A stretch of 52,165 bases of DNA from Anaerolineae bacterium. Its GTDB lineage: Bacteria > Chloroflexota > Anaerolineae > 4572-78 > J111. Positions within the stretch are counted from its first letter, which is position 1. The number at the start of each line of letters is the position of its first letter. The DNA lies in NCBI GenBank assembly GCA_016931895.1, contig JAFGDY010000306.1, positions 1 through 52,165 on the forward strand. The letters run 5' to 3'. Below are positions 24,315-33,952 of this stretch, in pieces. Under the pieces are notes generated by a model. The model worked only from the letters and a program-made list of their open reading frames with translations. It did not search any database and was not told the DNA's origin. The position numbers and the translations under genes are program-made.

Positions 24315-24886
24315 TGGGCTGAACCTTGCCACCGCCGGAAAAGGTCCGGCTCAAGATCAAGGTTCAATACGTCCAAAACCCGGTTGACCGTTTGGTTGAT
24401 AATATCGTCAATGGTTTGGGGGCGGTGATAAAAAGCCGGCAGAGGGGGCATGATGATGGCGCCCATCTCGGTAGCCTGGACCATCAGCCGGAGGTGCCCC
24501 AAGTGTAAGGGCGTCTCGCGGAAAAGTAATACCAATTTGCGCCGTTCCTTGAGGGTCACGTCGGCGGCGCGCAGGATGAGATTATCGCTGTAAGAATGGG
24601 CGATACCGGAGAGGGTTTTTACGGCGCAAGGCACAACAACCATCCCGCTGGTGGGGTATGAACCCGAGGCGATAGCCGCGCCAATGTCGTTAAAGTCATA
24701 GCGTTCGTGGGCCAGGCGCTCTACCTGGTCCACGGTGTAAGCCGTTTCCAGCCGGATGGTGCGTTTGGCCGCATCGCTGATAATCAGGTGGGTTTGAATG
24801 TCGGTTATACCCTGCAATACTTCTAACAACCGTACCCCGTAAATCACGCCGGTTGCGCCGGAAAAGCCAACAACGAGTTTTTTCAT
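24311..24886 (-). CDS. ubiX: flavin prenyltransferase UbiX
   Basis: UbiX prenylates FMN to make prenylated FMN, the cofactor of UbiD-type decarboxylases. The 191-aa protein has the FMN-binding start VVGFSGATGVIYG, the GSYPTSGMVVVPCAVKTLSG loop, and ERRKLVLLFRETPLHLGHLR with a MGAIIMPPLPAFYHRP segment. It lies 38 bases after gmd on the same strand, so they may be cotranscribed. The ATG follows AAAGG directly, and AAGGA also occurs 15 bases upstream, so the ribosome site is not ideal. No ubiD gene is in the window. Its product could serve a quinone or aromatic pathway elsewhere. Confidence 0.95.
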   Translation of the reverse strand: MKKLVVGFSGATGVIYGVRLLEVLQGITDIQTHLIISDAAKRTIRLETAYTVDQVERLAHERYDFNDIGAAIASGSYPTSGMVVVPCAVKTLSGIAHSYSDNLILRAADVTLKERRKLVLLFRETPLHLGHLRLMVQATEMGAIIMPPLPAFYHRPQTIDDIINQTVNRVLDVLNLDLEPDLFRRWQGSAH

Positions 24887-24924
24887 CCTTTGGCCAAAAA
24901 TTCCTTATCCATAAAGAGCAAATT

Positions 24925-26031
<1,107 letters not shown>

Positions 26032-26047
26032 TTATTTTCTTCCCAGG

Positions 26048-26085
26048 CTTGTTTAGGCCCAAGCAGAAGTTTGGGTCTAAACAAG
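26048..26085. repeat. 15-bp hairpin upstream of gmd
   Basis: CTTGTTTAGGCCCAA (26048-26062) and TTGGGTCTAAACAAG (26071-26085) pair with a single G-U and an 8-base loop. There is no clear T-run on either strand. It lies between gmd and the downstream end of the next gene, so it may protect or end that mRNA. Confidence 0.55.
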
Positions 26086-26184
26086 TTTGAGGACGAGCTT
26101 AACAATGTTGTTATTATTTTTTGATGAGGGGCAAGTAGGTTTTGCTAGAGGATGTTTGAAAAACAGACTATATTTATGCAGAAT

Positions 26185-27387
26185 CTATTGGTACTCCTCC
26201 GGCACGTCCATAGTGCCTATTCTCAGATCAACCCCTTCTTTAATGAAAACGGTTAAGGTAACGGTAAGCCTGTTGAAGTAGACGTTGCCTTCGCCATACT
26301 CCAGCTCATCAATGTGGGCTACAACGCGCAGGGCCGAGGTCTCCAAAACAAATTCTGCGCCCGGTTGGGCTAACACAGCCTCGGCCTGGGGATTGGCTTC
26401 AACTTTGGCTTGAATGGCCTCATCGTAAAAAGCGTGTTCGCTCATCACTACCCGGGAGAGGGTGGTGATGTCTGTTTTATCAAAAAGACCCACGTCAAAG
26501 GCAACCACCTGTTTGGGGCTGGTGCCGGGAATAGCTTCTAAAATGCCCATGCCGCTCTCGCCCAAAAAGTCGCCTTCAAGCGTCTCGATGGTGAAAAACT
26601 CGTCGTAATTATCTTGACCCAGGGTATAAGTGCCGCTCCACTGTTTGATGGGTGCCGGGCCTTCGCCCTCCCACTCAATTTGCGGCCTGGCCGGCGCTCT
26701 TCTGCTGCGGTTAAATTGCCAGCGGCCAATGAGCAACACAACCACAATAATGAGCAGCAGCGACAAACAGCAAAGCCCTAATTGCCACGCCGAAAAACCG
26801 GCAATAAGGCCACCCGGTTCTTCCGCCGGCGGGGCCGTTGTGGCCGGGGCAATTGGGGTGACGGGTTCTTCACCGGCGGGCGGCGGCGTAACTTGCTGCA
26901 CCACGTTCAAAGCCGCGCCGTAACTGGTTACCGCCTGCATTTTGGCGCTATCGCCCTGGTATTCGGCAGCCAATTTTCCTACCTCAGCCGAAATGGTTTC
27001 AGCCGACCAACCTTCAAGATTCTTGAGCTGGCCGGCCAAATCGCTCACAGCCTGGGCTTCAACTGCCTGCCCATTAGCCACATATACCGTAAACCGCTCG
27101 CCCAAAACCCGAATTTTGGTGGCCTGGTCAAACGTTTGCAGGCGCCTTTGGGCCTCTTTTTCGTCATGATTAACAATGTAGGAATCGACCACCATGGCCA
27201 GGTAATGGCTTTGGTAACCTGGGGCTAATTCCTCAGGGTAGGCACCCCCCTGATAAACCGGAGGATCCAGCCGGATATATAGATAGGAAAAAACCAGGCC
27301 GGCAATACACCCAAAAATGAGACCGGCCAAAACGCCAATAATCAAGCTTCTTTGCACAGATTGAATTGAGGGTCTCGATCCAGCCAT
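26185..27387 (-). CDS. membrane protein of unknown function, two transmembrane segments
   Basis: I do not recognise a family. The 400-aa protein has a cytoplasmic N-terminus, a first transmembrane helix (about residues 15-38) and an extracytoplasmic helical domain (about 40-170) with EKEAQRRLQTFDQATKIRVL. A Pro/Thr/Ala linker follows, then a second helix (about 205-225, LGLCCLSLLLIIVVVLLIG) and a basic patch. The cytoplasmic C-terminal domain of about 150 residues starts WSGTYTLGQDNYDEFF and is acidic. GAGGAG lies just upstream of the ATG. It is flanked by gmd and the M24 peptidase on the same strand. Possible roles include envelope sensing, but nothing in the sequence decides this. Confidence 0.7.
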   Translation of the reverse strand: MAGSRPSIQSVQRSLIIGVLAGLIFGCIAGLVFSYLYIRLDPPVYQGGAYPEELAPGYQSHYLAMVVDSYIVNHDEKEAQRRLQTFDQATKIRVLGERFTVYVANGQAVEAQAVSDLAGQLKNLEGWSAETISAEVGKLAAEYQGDSAKMQAVTSYGAALNVVQQVTPPPAGEEPVTPIAPATTAPPAEEPGGLIAGFSAWQLGLCCLSLLLIIVVVLLIGRWQFNRSRRAPARPQIEWEGEGPAPIKQWSGTYTLGQDNYDEFFTIETLEGDFLGESGMGILEAIPGTSPKQVVAFDVGLFDKTDITTLSRVVMSEHAFYDEAIQAKVEANPQAEAVLAQPGAEFVLETSALRVVAHIDELEYGEGNVYFNRLTVTLTVFIKEGVDLRIGTMDVPEEYQ

Positions 27388-27512
27388 AACAAGCTCCTCA
27401 GTTGAGGGGACACTCCCTCACCTTAACATAATTTTATGTATAGTATATTACCATACTTAACCGTTTAGTGCAAGGCATCATTTTTAAGTTATGACCATTA
27501 CCCCGGCAGGTT

Positions 27513-28595
27513 TCACGTTACCTTCAATACCGCTTCTTTGGGCGATTTGCTCAGAATCTCAAGCCCTTCTTCACGCACCACTACCAGGTCCTCATGGCGC
27601 ACGCCGCCCCAGCCGGGCAGGTAAATGCCCGGTTCCACACTCATCACCGCTCCGGCCGGTATCTGATGGGGATAGTTAAAGCTAAAACGGGGATTTTCGT
27701 GAATGGCCAGGCCCAGGCTGTGCCCCAAGGCATGCCCAAAATTGTCTTTGTATCCGGCCTGATCAATTACCTGGCGGGCTAATTTATCCACCTCCACACC
27801 CGTCATACCGGCCTTGGCCCCAGATAGGGCGGTCTCCTGGGCCTCTCGCACGATATTCCAAACCTCCAAATACCGACCGTCGGCCGGCTGGCCCAAACAG
27901 ACCGTGCGGGTCATATCCGAACAATAGCCGCCAACCATACAGCCAAAATCCAGCACAATGGGTTCGCCCGGTTGTAAGGAACGCTCCGTGGGCACGGCAT
28001 GCGGTTTGGCGCTATTGGGGCCGCCGGCCACAATGGACTTAAAAGAAACAGCCTCGGCCCCATGCGTTCGCATGTAACTTTCTAATTCCCAGGCCACTTG
28101 TAACTCGGTTTGGCCTGGTCGCAGCCAGGCGCTGATATGGGCAAAGGCGTCGTCGGCCAGGGCCACGGCTTTTTTAATGCTGGCTATCTCGGTCTTATCC
28201 TTGCGCATACGCAACTGTTCAACAAAACCTTCGGCGTGGATCAAAATGAGCCGGCCCAGTAAGGCCCGCTCCCAGGCATGCAGCGTAGCCACGCTAACGT
28301 GTTCCGCCTCAAAACCAACCCGGCGGGCGCCCAACCCCAATCTTCGCAATAGCTCCAGCATATTGCCCACAAAATCATAGCCAACTTCAACCAGCTCCCA
28401 ATCAGGGCACTGCTCCCGCACCTGTTCATAATAACGAGAATCTGTCGCCAAAACCTGCTGTTCTGCCGTAATAATGAGCACACCATTACTGCCGGTAAAA
28501 CCGGAGAGATAACGGCGATTTTCCGGTTGGGTTATCAGAAAACCGTCAATATCCTCTTGGGCCATTTGTTGGCGAAATTGTTCCAATCGACTCAT
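27513..28595 (-). CDS. M24 family Xaa-Pro aminopeptidase/dipeptidase
   Basis: Metal-dependent peptidases of the M24 (pita-bread) fold remove N-terminal residues before proline or split X-Pro dipeptides. The 360-aa protein has the creatinase N-domain (residues 1-125) and the catalytic domain. The five metal ligands are visible: Asp in VLDFGCMVGG, Asp in YCSDMTRT, His in GHALGHSLGL, Glu in SVEPGIYLPG and Glu in VRHEDLV. Length fits PepQ/PepP-like enzymes, but which of the two it is cannot be told. AAGGAG lies 6 bases before the ATG, so the start is secure. It stands alone on the minus strand. Confidence 0.93.
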   Translation of the reverse strand: MSRLEQFRQQMAQEDIDGFLITQPENRRYLSGFTGSNGVLIITAEQQVLATDSRYYEQVREQCPDWELVEVGYDFVGNMLELLRRLGLGARRVGFEAEHVSVATLHAWERALLGRLILIHAEGFVEQLRMRKDKTEIASIKKAVALADDAFAHISAWLRPGQTELQVAWELESYMRTHGAEAVSFKSIVAGGPNSAKPHAVPTERSLQPGEPIVLDFGCMVGGYCSDMTRTVCLGQPADGRYLEVWNIVREAQETALSGAKAGMTGVEVDKLARQVIDQAGYKDNFGHALGHSLGLAIHENPRFSFNYPHQIPAGAVMSVEPGIYLPGWGGVRHEDLVVVREEGLEILSKSPKEAVLKVT

Positions 28596-28811
28596 TGGCG
28601 TCTCCTTGCACGCATATTCTAATTTTTTGGATAAAACAATGTTTGGGAATAATTGAGGAGTTTTTCAGCCTTCAGCGGCAAAAAGGCAGAGGAATTATCA
28701 TCTTTCCTCAATTTAATAATGAAACAATTATACCATAAAGAGAAGGGTTGTCATGCGGGGGACATCTTGATGAGGCGCAATTCAAATTGGCCAAGTACAA
28801 TCGAACACAGC

Positions 28812-30143
28812 TCAAGGTTCTGTAGGCAATTCGTAAAACGTTTGACCGGCCACGTCAACCCTTTTTATTAATCCTTCTGCCGCCATATCGTGCAGGCGAT
28901 TTAAGGTATTGCTCTCCGGCAGTTTCACCGCTGTGGCAATAGTTTCCAGGTCTGCCCGGCCCAGGTCGGTCAGGGCCTGCAAGATAGCCTGTCTGCGCTC
29001 CACTAATTTTCCATATAAATCAGGATAAAGTTTTTTAATACACTCAGGACAAAGTCCGTGGCTGAATTCCGCATCAGAATGGCTGGCAATATAAATTTCT
29101 ACTTGCTCCCAATAGCCGTGGTCGTTGCGTATCTTTTTGCAGCCGCTACATATTGGCAACAGGCCGGTCAAAATTTTAACTTTGTCCAGCGCCTCTTGCA
29201 GCTCGGCATTGGTATGCTCCAGATCAACAGCGTGCTGATGCAGCGCCTCAACCAACCAGGTATTGTCAATGGCAATTGCGGCTGAAGCGGCAATGGTTTC
29301 AACCAGTTCCAGGTCATTCACGTCAAATGTACCATTTAACTTGTTGACCACTTCCAACACCCCAATCACGCGGTCACGCAGTTGTAATGGCACCGCCAGC
29401 AAGGATTCGGTACAAAAGCCGGTCTGTTTATCAATTCCGGAGAAGAAACGTGTATCGTTAGCTGGATCGGCAATGGTGGCGCTTTGCCCGGTTTGGGCTA
29501 CCCAGCCAGCCACACCCTGACCCACCCGTACCCGCAAATCAGTCCAGCACTCCTCCGACTCCTCTTGAAAAGCCGCCACACAAACCAACCACTCTTCCTG
29601 TTCTTGATCTTTGAGCCACACCGATGTCCCCGTTGCGCCCACAATCTCGGTAACGGTCTGCTGAATTTGCTCAGCGATACGCTGTAGGTCAAGGGTGGCA
29701 ATAAGTTCCCGGCCCACCTGATTGAGCAAAGCCAATTGATGGTTGCGTTGTTTAAGCGCCAGGTGAATTTTGACCCGCGTCAAAACTTCTTCGTAACGAA
29801 AAGGTTTGGTAATATAATCAACGCCTCCGGCGGAGTAGGCCTGAACCTTGGCTATCACTTCATCCAGGGCCGTCACAAAAATTACGGGGATATCTCGGGT
29901 GCGTTCGTTGGCCTTCAATTGCCGGCACACTTCATAACCGTCCATTCCCGGCATCATCACATCCAATAAAATTAAGTCCGGCGGGTCAGTTTGGGCCAGG
30001 GATAAGGCGTCGGGGCCATTTAAGGCAGTTTGGAGCTGATAACCGTGCAGACTCAAAGTATCAACCAAAAAGTCTAAATCGGTTAGCAGGTCATCAACCA
30101 CTAAAATAGTGGCCACAGTTGTTTCGGAGAGGGCAGTGTTCAT
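28812..30143 (-). CDS. response regulator with REC, GAF, zinc-like and winged-helix domains
   Basis: The 443-aa protein begins with a receiver domain (residues 12-125; D17/D18 pocket, phosphoacceptor D61 in LILLDVMMPGMDG). Next come a GAF sensor domain (about 145-300) and a short coiled linker. A cysteine cluster follows (ICSGCKKIRNDHGYWEQVE, then GLCPEC), of the type often found at the end of PAS/GAF regulators. It ends with a winged-helix-like DNA-binding stretch (LEtIATAVKLPESNTLNRLH). This domain order is unusual because the receiver is fused to both a GAF sensor and a wHTH. The ATG has no Shine-Dalgarno and lies close to a strong promoter, so the mRNA leader is only about 10 bases. No kinase partner is nearby. 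Confidence 0.85.
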   Translation of the reverse strand: MNTALSETTVATILVVDDLLTDLDFLVDTLSLHGYQLQTALNGPDALSLAQTDPPDLILLDVMMPGMDGYEVCRQLKANERTRDIPVIFVTALDEVIAKVQAYSAGGVDYITKPFRYEEVLTRVKIHLALKQRNHQLALLNQVGRELIATLDLQRIAEQIQQTVTEIVGATGTSVWLKDQEQEEWLVCVAAFQEESEECWTDLRVRVGQGVAGWVAQTGQSATIADPANDTRFFSGIDKQTGFCTESLLAVPLQLRDRVIGVLEVVNKLNGTFDVNDLELVETIAASAAIAIDNTWLVEALHQHAVDLEHTNAELQEALDKVKILTGLLPICSGCKKIRNDHGYWEQVEIYIASHSDAEFSHGLCPECIKKLYPDLYGKLVERRQAILQALTDLGRADLETIATAVKLPESNTLNRLHDMAAEGLIKRVDVAGQTFYELPTEP

Positions 30144-30160
30144 TATATCAACTGATACTC

Positions 30161-30189
30161 ATTGTACCTCGCTCCATATCCAGCGTCAA
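30161..30189 (-). promoter_or_regulatory. sigma70 promoter of the REC-GAF regulator gene
   Basis: On the minus strand TTGACG (30184-30189), a 17-base spacer and TACAAT (30161-30166). The ATG lies 17 bases after the -10, so the leader is about 10 bases and has no Shine-Dalgarno. Confidence 0.7.
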
Positions 30190-30218
30190 CACCACAAAAT
30201 AGGGGGTTTTATACAGGT

Positions 30219-30256
30219 AAAAAAAGGCGCCCCTGGCTGGGGAAGGCCAGGGGCGC
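30219..30256 (-). terminator. intrinsic terminator downstream of ftsZ
   Basis: Reading the minus strand, GCGCCCCTGGC (30246-30256) and GCCAGGGGCGC (30227-30237) form a perfect 11-bp stem with an 8-base loop, followed by C and seven T. It ends the dcw/ftsAZ transcript about 100 bases after ftsZ. Confidence 0.92.
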
Positions 30257-30358
30257 AGCGGGGATGCGGTGTGTGGTTTTTTTTGACCTGCCACACTCAG
30301 GCCATAGGAGGAAACGTTTTTAGGTTAGTATTCCCAAACAGAGTTAACAAAAAAAATC

Positions 30359-31516
30359 TTAAGAAGCCCGGCGCTGCTGCATGCGCTTGCGCAGAAAAGC
30401 CGGCACTTCCAGGTTATCAGGGTCGTAAACCGGCTCCTGACGGGCAGAATCGGTCCGGCCAAAGGACTCTTTAATTTTGTCTTGCGGGAAAGCAATGGTT
30501 TTTGACTCTCCTTCCCGCCGTTTACCGGCCACGTAGGGCCGCCGCTGGGCCACGGCGTCAAAGCCGGTGGCAATCAAGGTGATGCGCAATTCATCGGTCA
30601 GGTTATCGTCAATCACCGCCCCAAAAATGATATTGGCATCGGGGTGGGCTTTACGTTTGATGATTTCAGCGGCTTCATTTACTTCAAAAAGGCTCAAGTC
30701 GGGGCCGCCGGTCACGTTAAAGAGAATGCCCTGGGCCCCGTCAATGGTCACATCCAACAGCGAGGAAGACACCGCGCTTTCGGCGGCCTCTACCCCCCGG
30801 TTTTCGCCGGCGGCCACCCCCACCGACATCAGCGACGTGCCGCCGCCGTTCATGATCGAGCGAACATCGGCAAAATCCAAGTTAATCAAACCGGGCACGG
30901 TAATCAATTCGGAGATGCCCTGGATCCCTTGGCGCAGCACGTCATCGGCGGTGCGGAAAGCCTGGGTCATGCTGGCTTTTTTATCCACAATTTCCAGCAA
31001 GCGATCGTTGGGGATAACAATGAGCGTATCAACTTTTTCTTTGAGCCGTTCTATGCCCTCCACCGCCACATTTTGGCGGCGCGTGCCTTCAAAGGTGAAG
31101 GGCTTGGTCACCACGCCCACGGTCAGCGCGCCACTGTCTCTGGCCAACTCGGCAATAATCGGCGCGGCCCCGGTGCCGGTGCCGCCGCCCATTCCGCAGG
31201 TCACAAAAACCATGTCCGTCCCGCGCAGAATCTCTTCCAACTCTTCCGATGATTCTTCGGCGGCTTTGCCCCCCACTTCAGGGTTGCCGCCCGCGCCCAG
31301 GCCGCGGGTCAATTTGTCGCCGATACGGATACGTTGGGGCGCGTCGCTCATTAATAAAGCCTGGGCATCGGTATTGACGGCAATAAATTCAACACCGCGC
31401 AATCCTTCGGCAATCATCCGGTTAACGGCATTACTACCGCCGCCGCCAACGCCAATCACCTTTATCTGGGCAAAATTCTCTGGGGTCATCATATAATTTT
31501 TCCCGTTGTTAGCCAT
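30359..31516 (-). CDS. ftsZ: cell division protein FtsZ
   Basis: FtsZ is the tubulin-like GTPase that forms the division ring. The 385-aa protein has the N-terminal GTP-binding part [17 protein letters not shown], the tubulin signature [18 protein letters not shown], the T7 loop with [15 protein letters not shown] and the C-terminal conserved peptide [15 protein letters not shown] that binds FtsA and other partners. AAGGAG lies about 8 bases before the ATG. It follows ftsA by 34 bases and is the last gene of the cluster, terminated at 30219-30256. Confidence 0.98.
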   Translation of the reverse strand: MANNGKNYMMTPENFAQIKVIGVGGGGSNAVNRMIAEGLRGVEFIAVNTDAQALLMSDAPQRIRIGDKLTRGLGAGGNPEVGGKAAEESSEELEEILRGTDMVFVTCGMGGGTGTGAAPIIAELARDSGALTVGVVTKPFTFEGTRRQNVAVEGIERLKEKVDTLIVIPNDRLLEIVDKKASMTQAFRTADDVLRQGIQGISELITVPGLINLDFADVRSIMNGGGTSLMSVGVAAGENRGVEAAESAVSSSLLDVTIDGAQGILFNVTGGPDLSLFEVNEAAEIIKRKAHPDANIIFGAVIDDNLTDELRITLIATGFDAVAQRRPYVAGKRREGESKTIAFPQDKIKESFGRTDSARQEPVYDPDNLEVPAFLRKRMQQRRAS

Positions 31517-31550
31517 TTTAAATTCTCCTTAAAACATTAAACGCAGATAA

Positions 31551-32774
31551 TCAGCCAGGTAAAAATGGTTTTAGCCAGCCCGGCACTTTCAACTGGCCGG
31601 TAGAGGGCTGCTGCGCAGGCGAGGGCAGATCGTGCCGGACGCCCCATTCAAGCAGCCCTACGCTGGTGGCAAAAGCCGGGCTTTGTAAGGTATCAACCAG
31701 GCCACGCAAGTTTTGCGGTTCGCCAATACGGGCCGGCAAGTTCATAATCTCCCGAGTCAAATCCCGCAGGCCCGGCAATTCGGCGGTACCGCCACACAAT
31801 ACCACACCCGCCGGTAGTAAACCATCATAGCCGCTTCGTTTGATTTCCTTTAAAACCATCTCCAGTATTTCTTCGGCGCGGGCTTCAATGATTTCGGCCA
31901 AAAATTGGCGGGAGATTTGGGTTTGACCGTCCCCGCCAAACACGCTTACCTTGACAGTTTCATCGGGCATCATGGTGTCGGGCAGGCAATGGCCGTATTT
32001 GATCTTGATCTCCTCGGCCAGATTGAACGGCGTGCGCAAACCCACGGCCACATCATTGGTAATTTGTTCGCCGCCGGTGGGTAACACCACCGTATGCCAG
32101 ATACTGCCTTCAATAAAAATGGCAATGTCGGTGGTGCCGCCGCCAATATCAACCAAGGCCACGCCCATCTCGCGCTCAATATCGGTGAGCGCTGTTTCGC
32201 CGGAAGCTAACGGCTCAAGGACCAAGGCGTCAATGTAGATACCGGCATTCTGCGCGCATTTGACCAGGTTACGGATGGAGGCCGTGGAGCCGGTGACAAT
32301 ATGGGCCTCAACTTCTAGCCGATACGCCTGCATGCCAACCGGGTCGCGCACGCCGCTGTCGCCGTCTACCGTAAAATCGCGGGGGATGATGTGCAGCACC
32401 TCGCGGTTGTGCGGCAGATCAATGGCCCGGGCCGCTTCCAAAGCCCGTTCCACGTCTACGGGACGGATGCCTCGCTCGCCCCGGCTGATGGCTACCACCC
32501 CCCGGCTGTTCATAGCGCTAACGTGCGCCCCGGCCAAACCAACGTAGGCGCTGGCAATTTCGTAACCGGAGGTCCGTTCAGCCCGATGAATAGAATCGGT
32601 AATGGCCGCCGTGACCTCACCCACATTCACTACCACGCCCTTGCGGATGCCTTTGGCCGGAACCGTACCCACCCCCACTATCCGCAGCACATTCTCCGGG
32701 GGAGGGCCAACTTCGGCGACCAGGGTACAGATTTTGGTAGTGCCTATATCCAGGGCGACAACGGTCCGCTCCAC
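31551..32774 (-). CDS. ftsA: cell division protein FtsA
   Basis: FtsA is an actin-like ATPase that tethers FtsZ to the membrane. The 407-aa protein shows the phosphate 1 motif ALDIGTTKICTLVAE at the N-terminus, the SHS2-type 1C insertion (residues about 85-165), the phosphate 2 motif ALVDIGGGTTDIAIF, the adenosine site PAGVVLCGGTAELPG, and a C-terminal LKVPGWLKPFLPG amphipathic membrane-targeting helix. It starts at a GTG (MERTVVALD) preceded by GAGGAG. The upstream 263 bases hold a separate promoter with two NrdR-like boxes, so ftsA-ftsZ can be transcribed apart from the rest of the dcw cluster. Confidence 0.97.
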   Translation of the reverse strand: MERTVVALDIGTTKICTLVAEVGPPPENVLRIVGVGTVPAKGIRKGVVVNVGEVTAAITDSIHRAERTSGYEIASAYVGLAGAHVSAMNSRGVVAISRGERGIRPVDVERALEAARAIDLPHNREVLHIIPRDFTVDGDSGVRDPVGMQAYRLEVEAHIVTGSTASIRNLVKCAQNAGIYIDALVLEPLASGETALTDIEREMGVALVDIGGGTTDIAIFIEGSIWHTVVLPTGGEQITNDVAVGLRTPFNLAEEIKIKYGHCLPDTMMPDETVKVSVFGGDGQTQISRQFLAEIIEARAEEILEMVLKEIKRSGYDGLLPAGVVLCGGTAELPGLRDLTREIMNLPARIGEPQNLRGLVDTLQSPAFATSVGLLEWGVRHDLPSPAQQPSTGQLKVPGWLKPFLPG

Positions 32775-32849
32775 ACCAGGTCTCCTCGCTGAAAAGTTTT
32801 GGGTTTACACCGGCTTTCCCCCCGATAAAGGTAGTAAGTGGTAGAATCC

Positions 32850-32903
32850 AGTTTACCACAATATATAGTATTTTGCAAGGGGTTAAACCACAACATATAG
32901 TGT
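32850..32903 (-). promoter_or_regulatory. ftsA promoter with two NrdR-like boxes
   Basis: On the minus strand, -35 TTGCAA (32873-32878) and -10 TAAACT (32850-32855) are 17 bases apart. The spacer is filled by ATACTATATATTGTGG (32856-32871). A second box, ACACTATATGTTGTGG (32888-32903), lies upstream with a 16-base linker, so the centres are 32 bp apart. Both match the NrdR box pattern aCaCwATATwTwGTGt, and tandem boxes about 31-32 bp apart are the family norm. No nrd gene is adjacent. Confidence 0.75.
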
Positions 32904-33037
32904 TTTTCCTTAAAATTTTGGCGCATCACAGCGCATTACGGCCCATTGCCGGGTATATGCCGGTAAACAAGAGAAACCTTCTTGTTTGTATGGCATCTTT
33001 GGCAGGTCATTATTTGCCGTACAGCCTAAATAATATC

Positions 33038-33943
33038 CTACCGCGGCGCTATCGGCCCGGTTTGCGCCGAACCAACAGCCGCTCGCGACCCTGAAACTGA
33101 TCGCTGTACCGGCTGGGCAATCTGAATAATAGATTGCGGTTTATAAAAAGGCCGGAGCGGGTCGCGCAAATCAATAAAAACCGGCGTAATATTTCGATCT
33201 TTCAAATCGGCCAGCAACGCCGTGAGCACTATTAATTTGGCCTTAATCTCACTGCCGTCGCCCAGGTATACCGGCCATCCTTCAGGCGTAGCCACCGTTA
33301 AACCCTGCAAACGAGAATAACGGATCACCGATACTTCCGGGGCCAACATCCGCAAGGTCTGCGCTCCTTCCACAATGGCGGCGTCAATTTGGTAGCCCGG
33401 CTGCAAGGGCTGTTGGTCGTCGTCAATAATCCGCAGCATGCCGGTGATGTCACCCCTGGGAGGCACAATCATGCCTTCGTGGTCCACCCACCAGACGGTT
33501 TCGCCGGTTTGCCACAACAGTTCGGGGCGCCGCTCGACCACGTTGATCACTATTTTAGCCGGCAACGCAACGGACACAGCAGCCGCCTTGATATTAGGCA
33601 GTCGCGTAATTCGCTCAACGATTTCGGTTGGATTGAGCCAAAAAATACTCTGGCTGTCTATACCGCTAACGGCATAAATCTCGTACGCCGACACGGCCAC
33701 ATTTCCCTGGATATCGGCCCCGTAAACAAAAAAACGCGGCTGGGTAAATAAGAAGTATCCGCTCCAGCCCAACACAATCAGAGCAACCAGGCCGGTCAAT
33801 TTTGTGCCCCGCGCCTGCCAAAATCTTACCACGGGGGTCAAGGTCAGGCGAGGTTGAACGGCAGTGGCTTCGTAATCAATCGTCTTCACTCCCAGTCGCA
33901 TTTCAGAACGGCGCCGTCGTCGGCGTTTTTGATGGCTATACAT
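33038..33943 (-). CDS. ftsQ: cell division protein FtsQ/DivIB
   Basis: FtsQ is a bitopic division protein linking the early and late divisome. The 301-aa protein has a very basic cytoplasmic N-terminus (HQKRRRRRRSEMRLG), one transmembrane helix (about residues 50-70) and an extracytoplasmic POTRA domain starting near 72 (RFFVYGADIQGNVAVSAYEI). A beta-domain follows, with the family segments RLPNIKAAAVSVALPAKIVI and VVERRPELLWQ. The start codon is ATG with no clear Shine-Dalgarno, 9 bases after the ddl stop codon, so it is probably translationally coupled. The following gap to ftsA contains the NrdR-like promoter. Confidence 0.9.
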   Translation of the reverse strand: MYSHQKRRRRRRSEMRLGVKTIDYEATAVQPRLTLTPVVRFWQARGTKLTGLVALIVLGWSGYFLFTQPRFFVYGADIQGNVAVSAYEIYAVSGIDSQSIFWLNPTEIVERITRLPNIKAAAVSVALPAKIVINVVERRPELLWQTGETVWWVDHEGMIVPPRGDITGMLRIIDDDQQPLQPGYQIDAAIVEGAQTLRMLAPEVSVIRYSRLQGLTVATPEGWPVYLGDGSEIKAKLIVLTALLADLKDRNITPVFIDLRDPLRPFYKPQSIIQIAQPVQRSVSGSRAAVGSAQTGPIAPR

Positions 33944-33952
33944 CGGTCAACA

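Noticed and set aside
27420-27460. AT-rich TATAGTATATTACCATAC patch as a third NrdR box
   Set aside because: It lacks the ACAC...GTGT ends and has no partner at 31-32 bp.
30567-31496. 309-aa open frame on the plus strand opposite ftsZ
   Set aside because: Ser/Pro/Arg-rich shadow of ftsZ without a ribosome binding site or family match.
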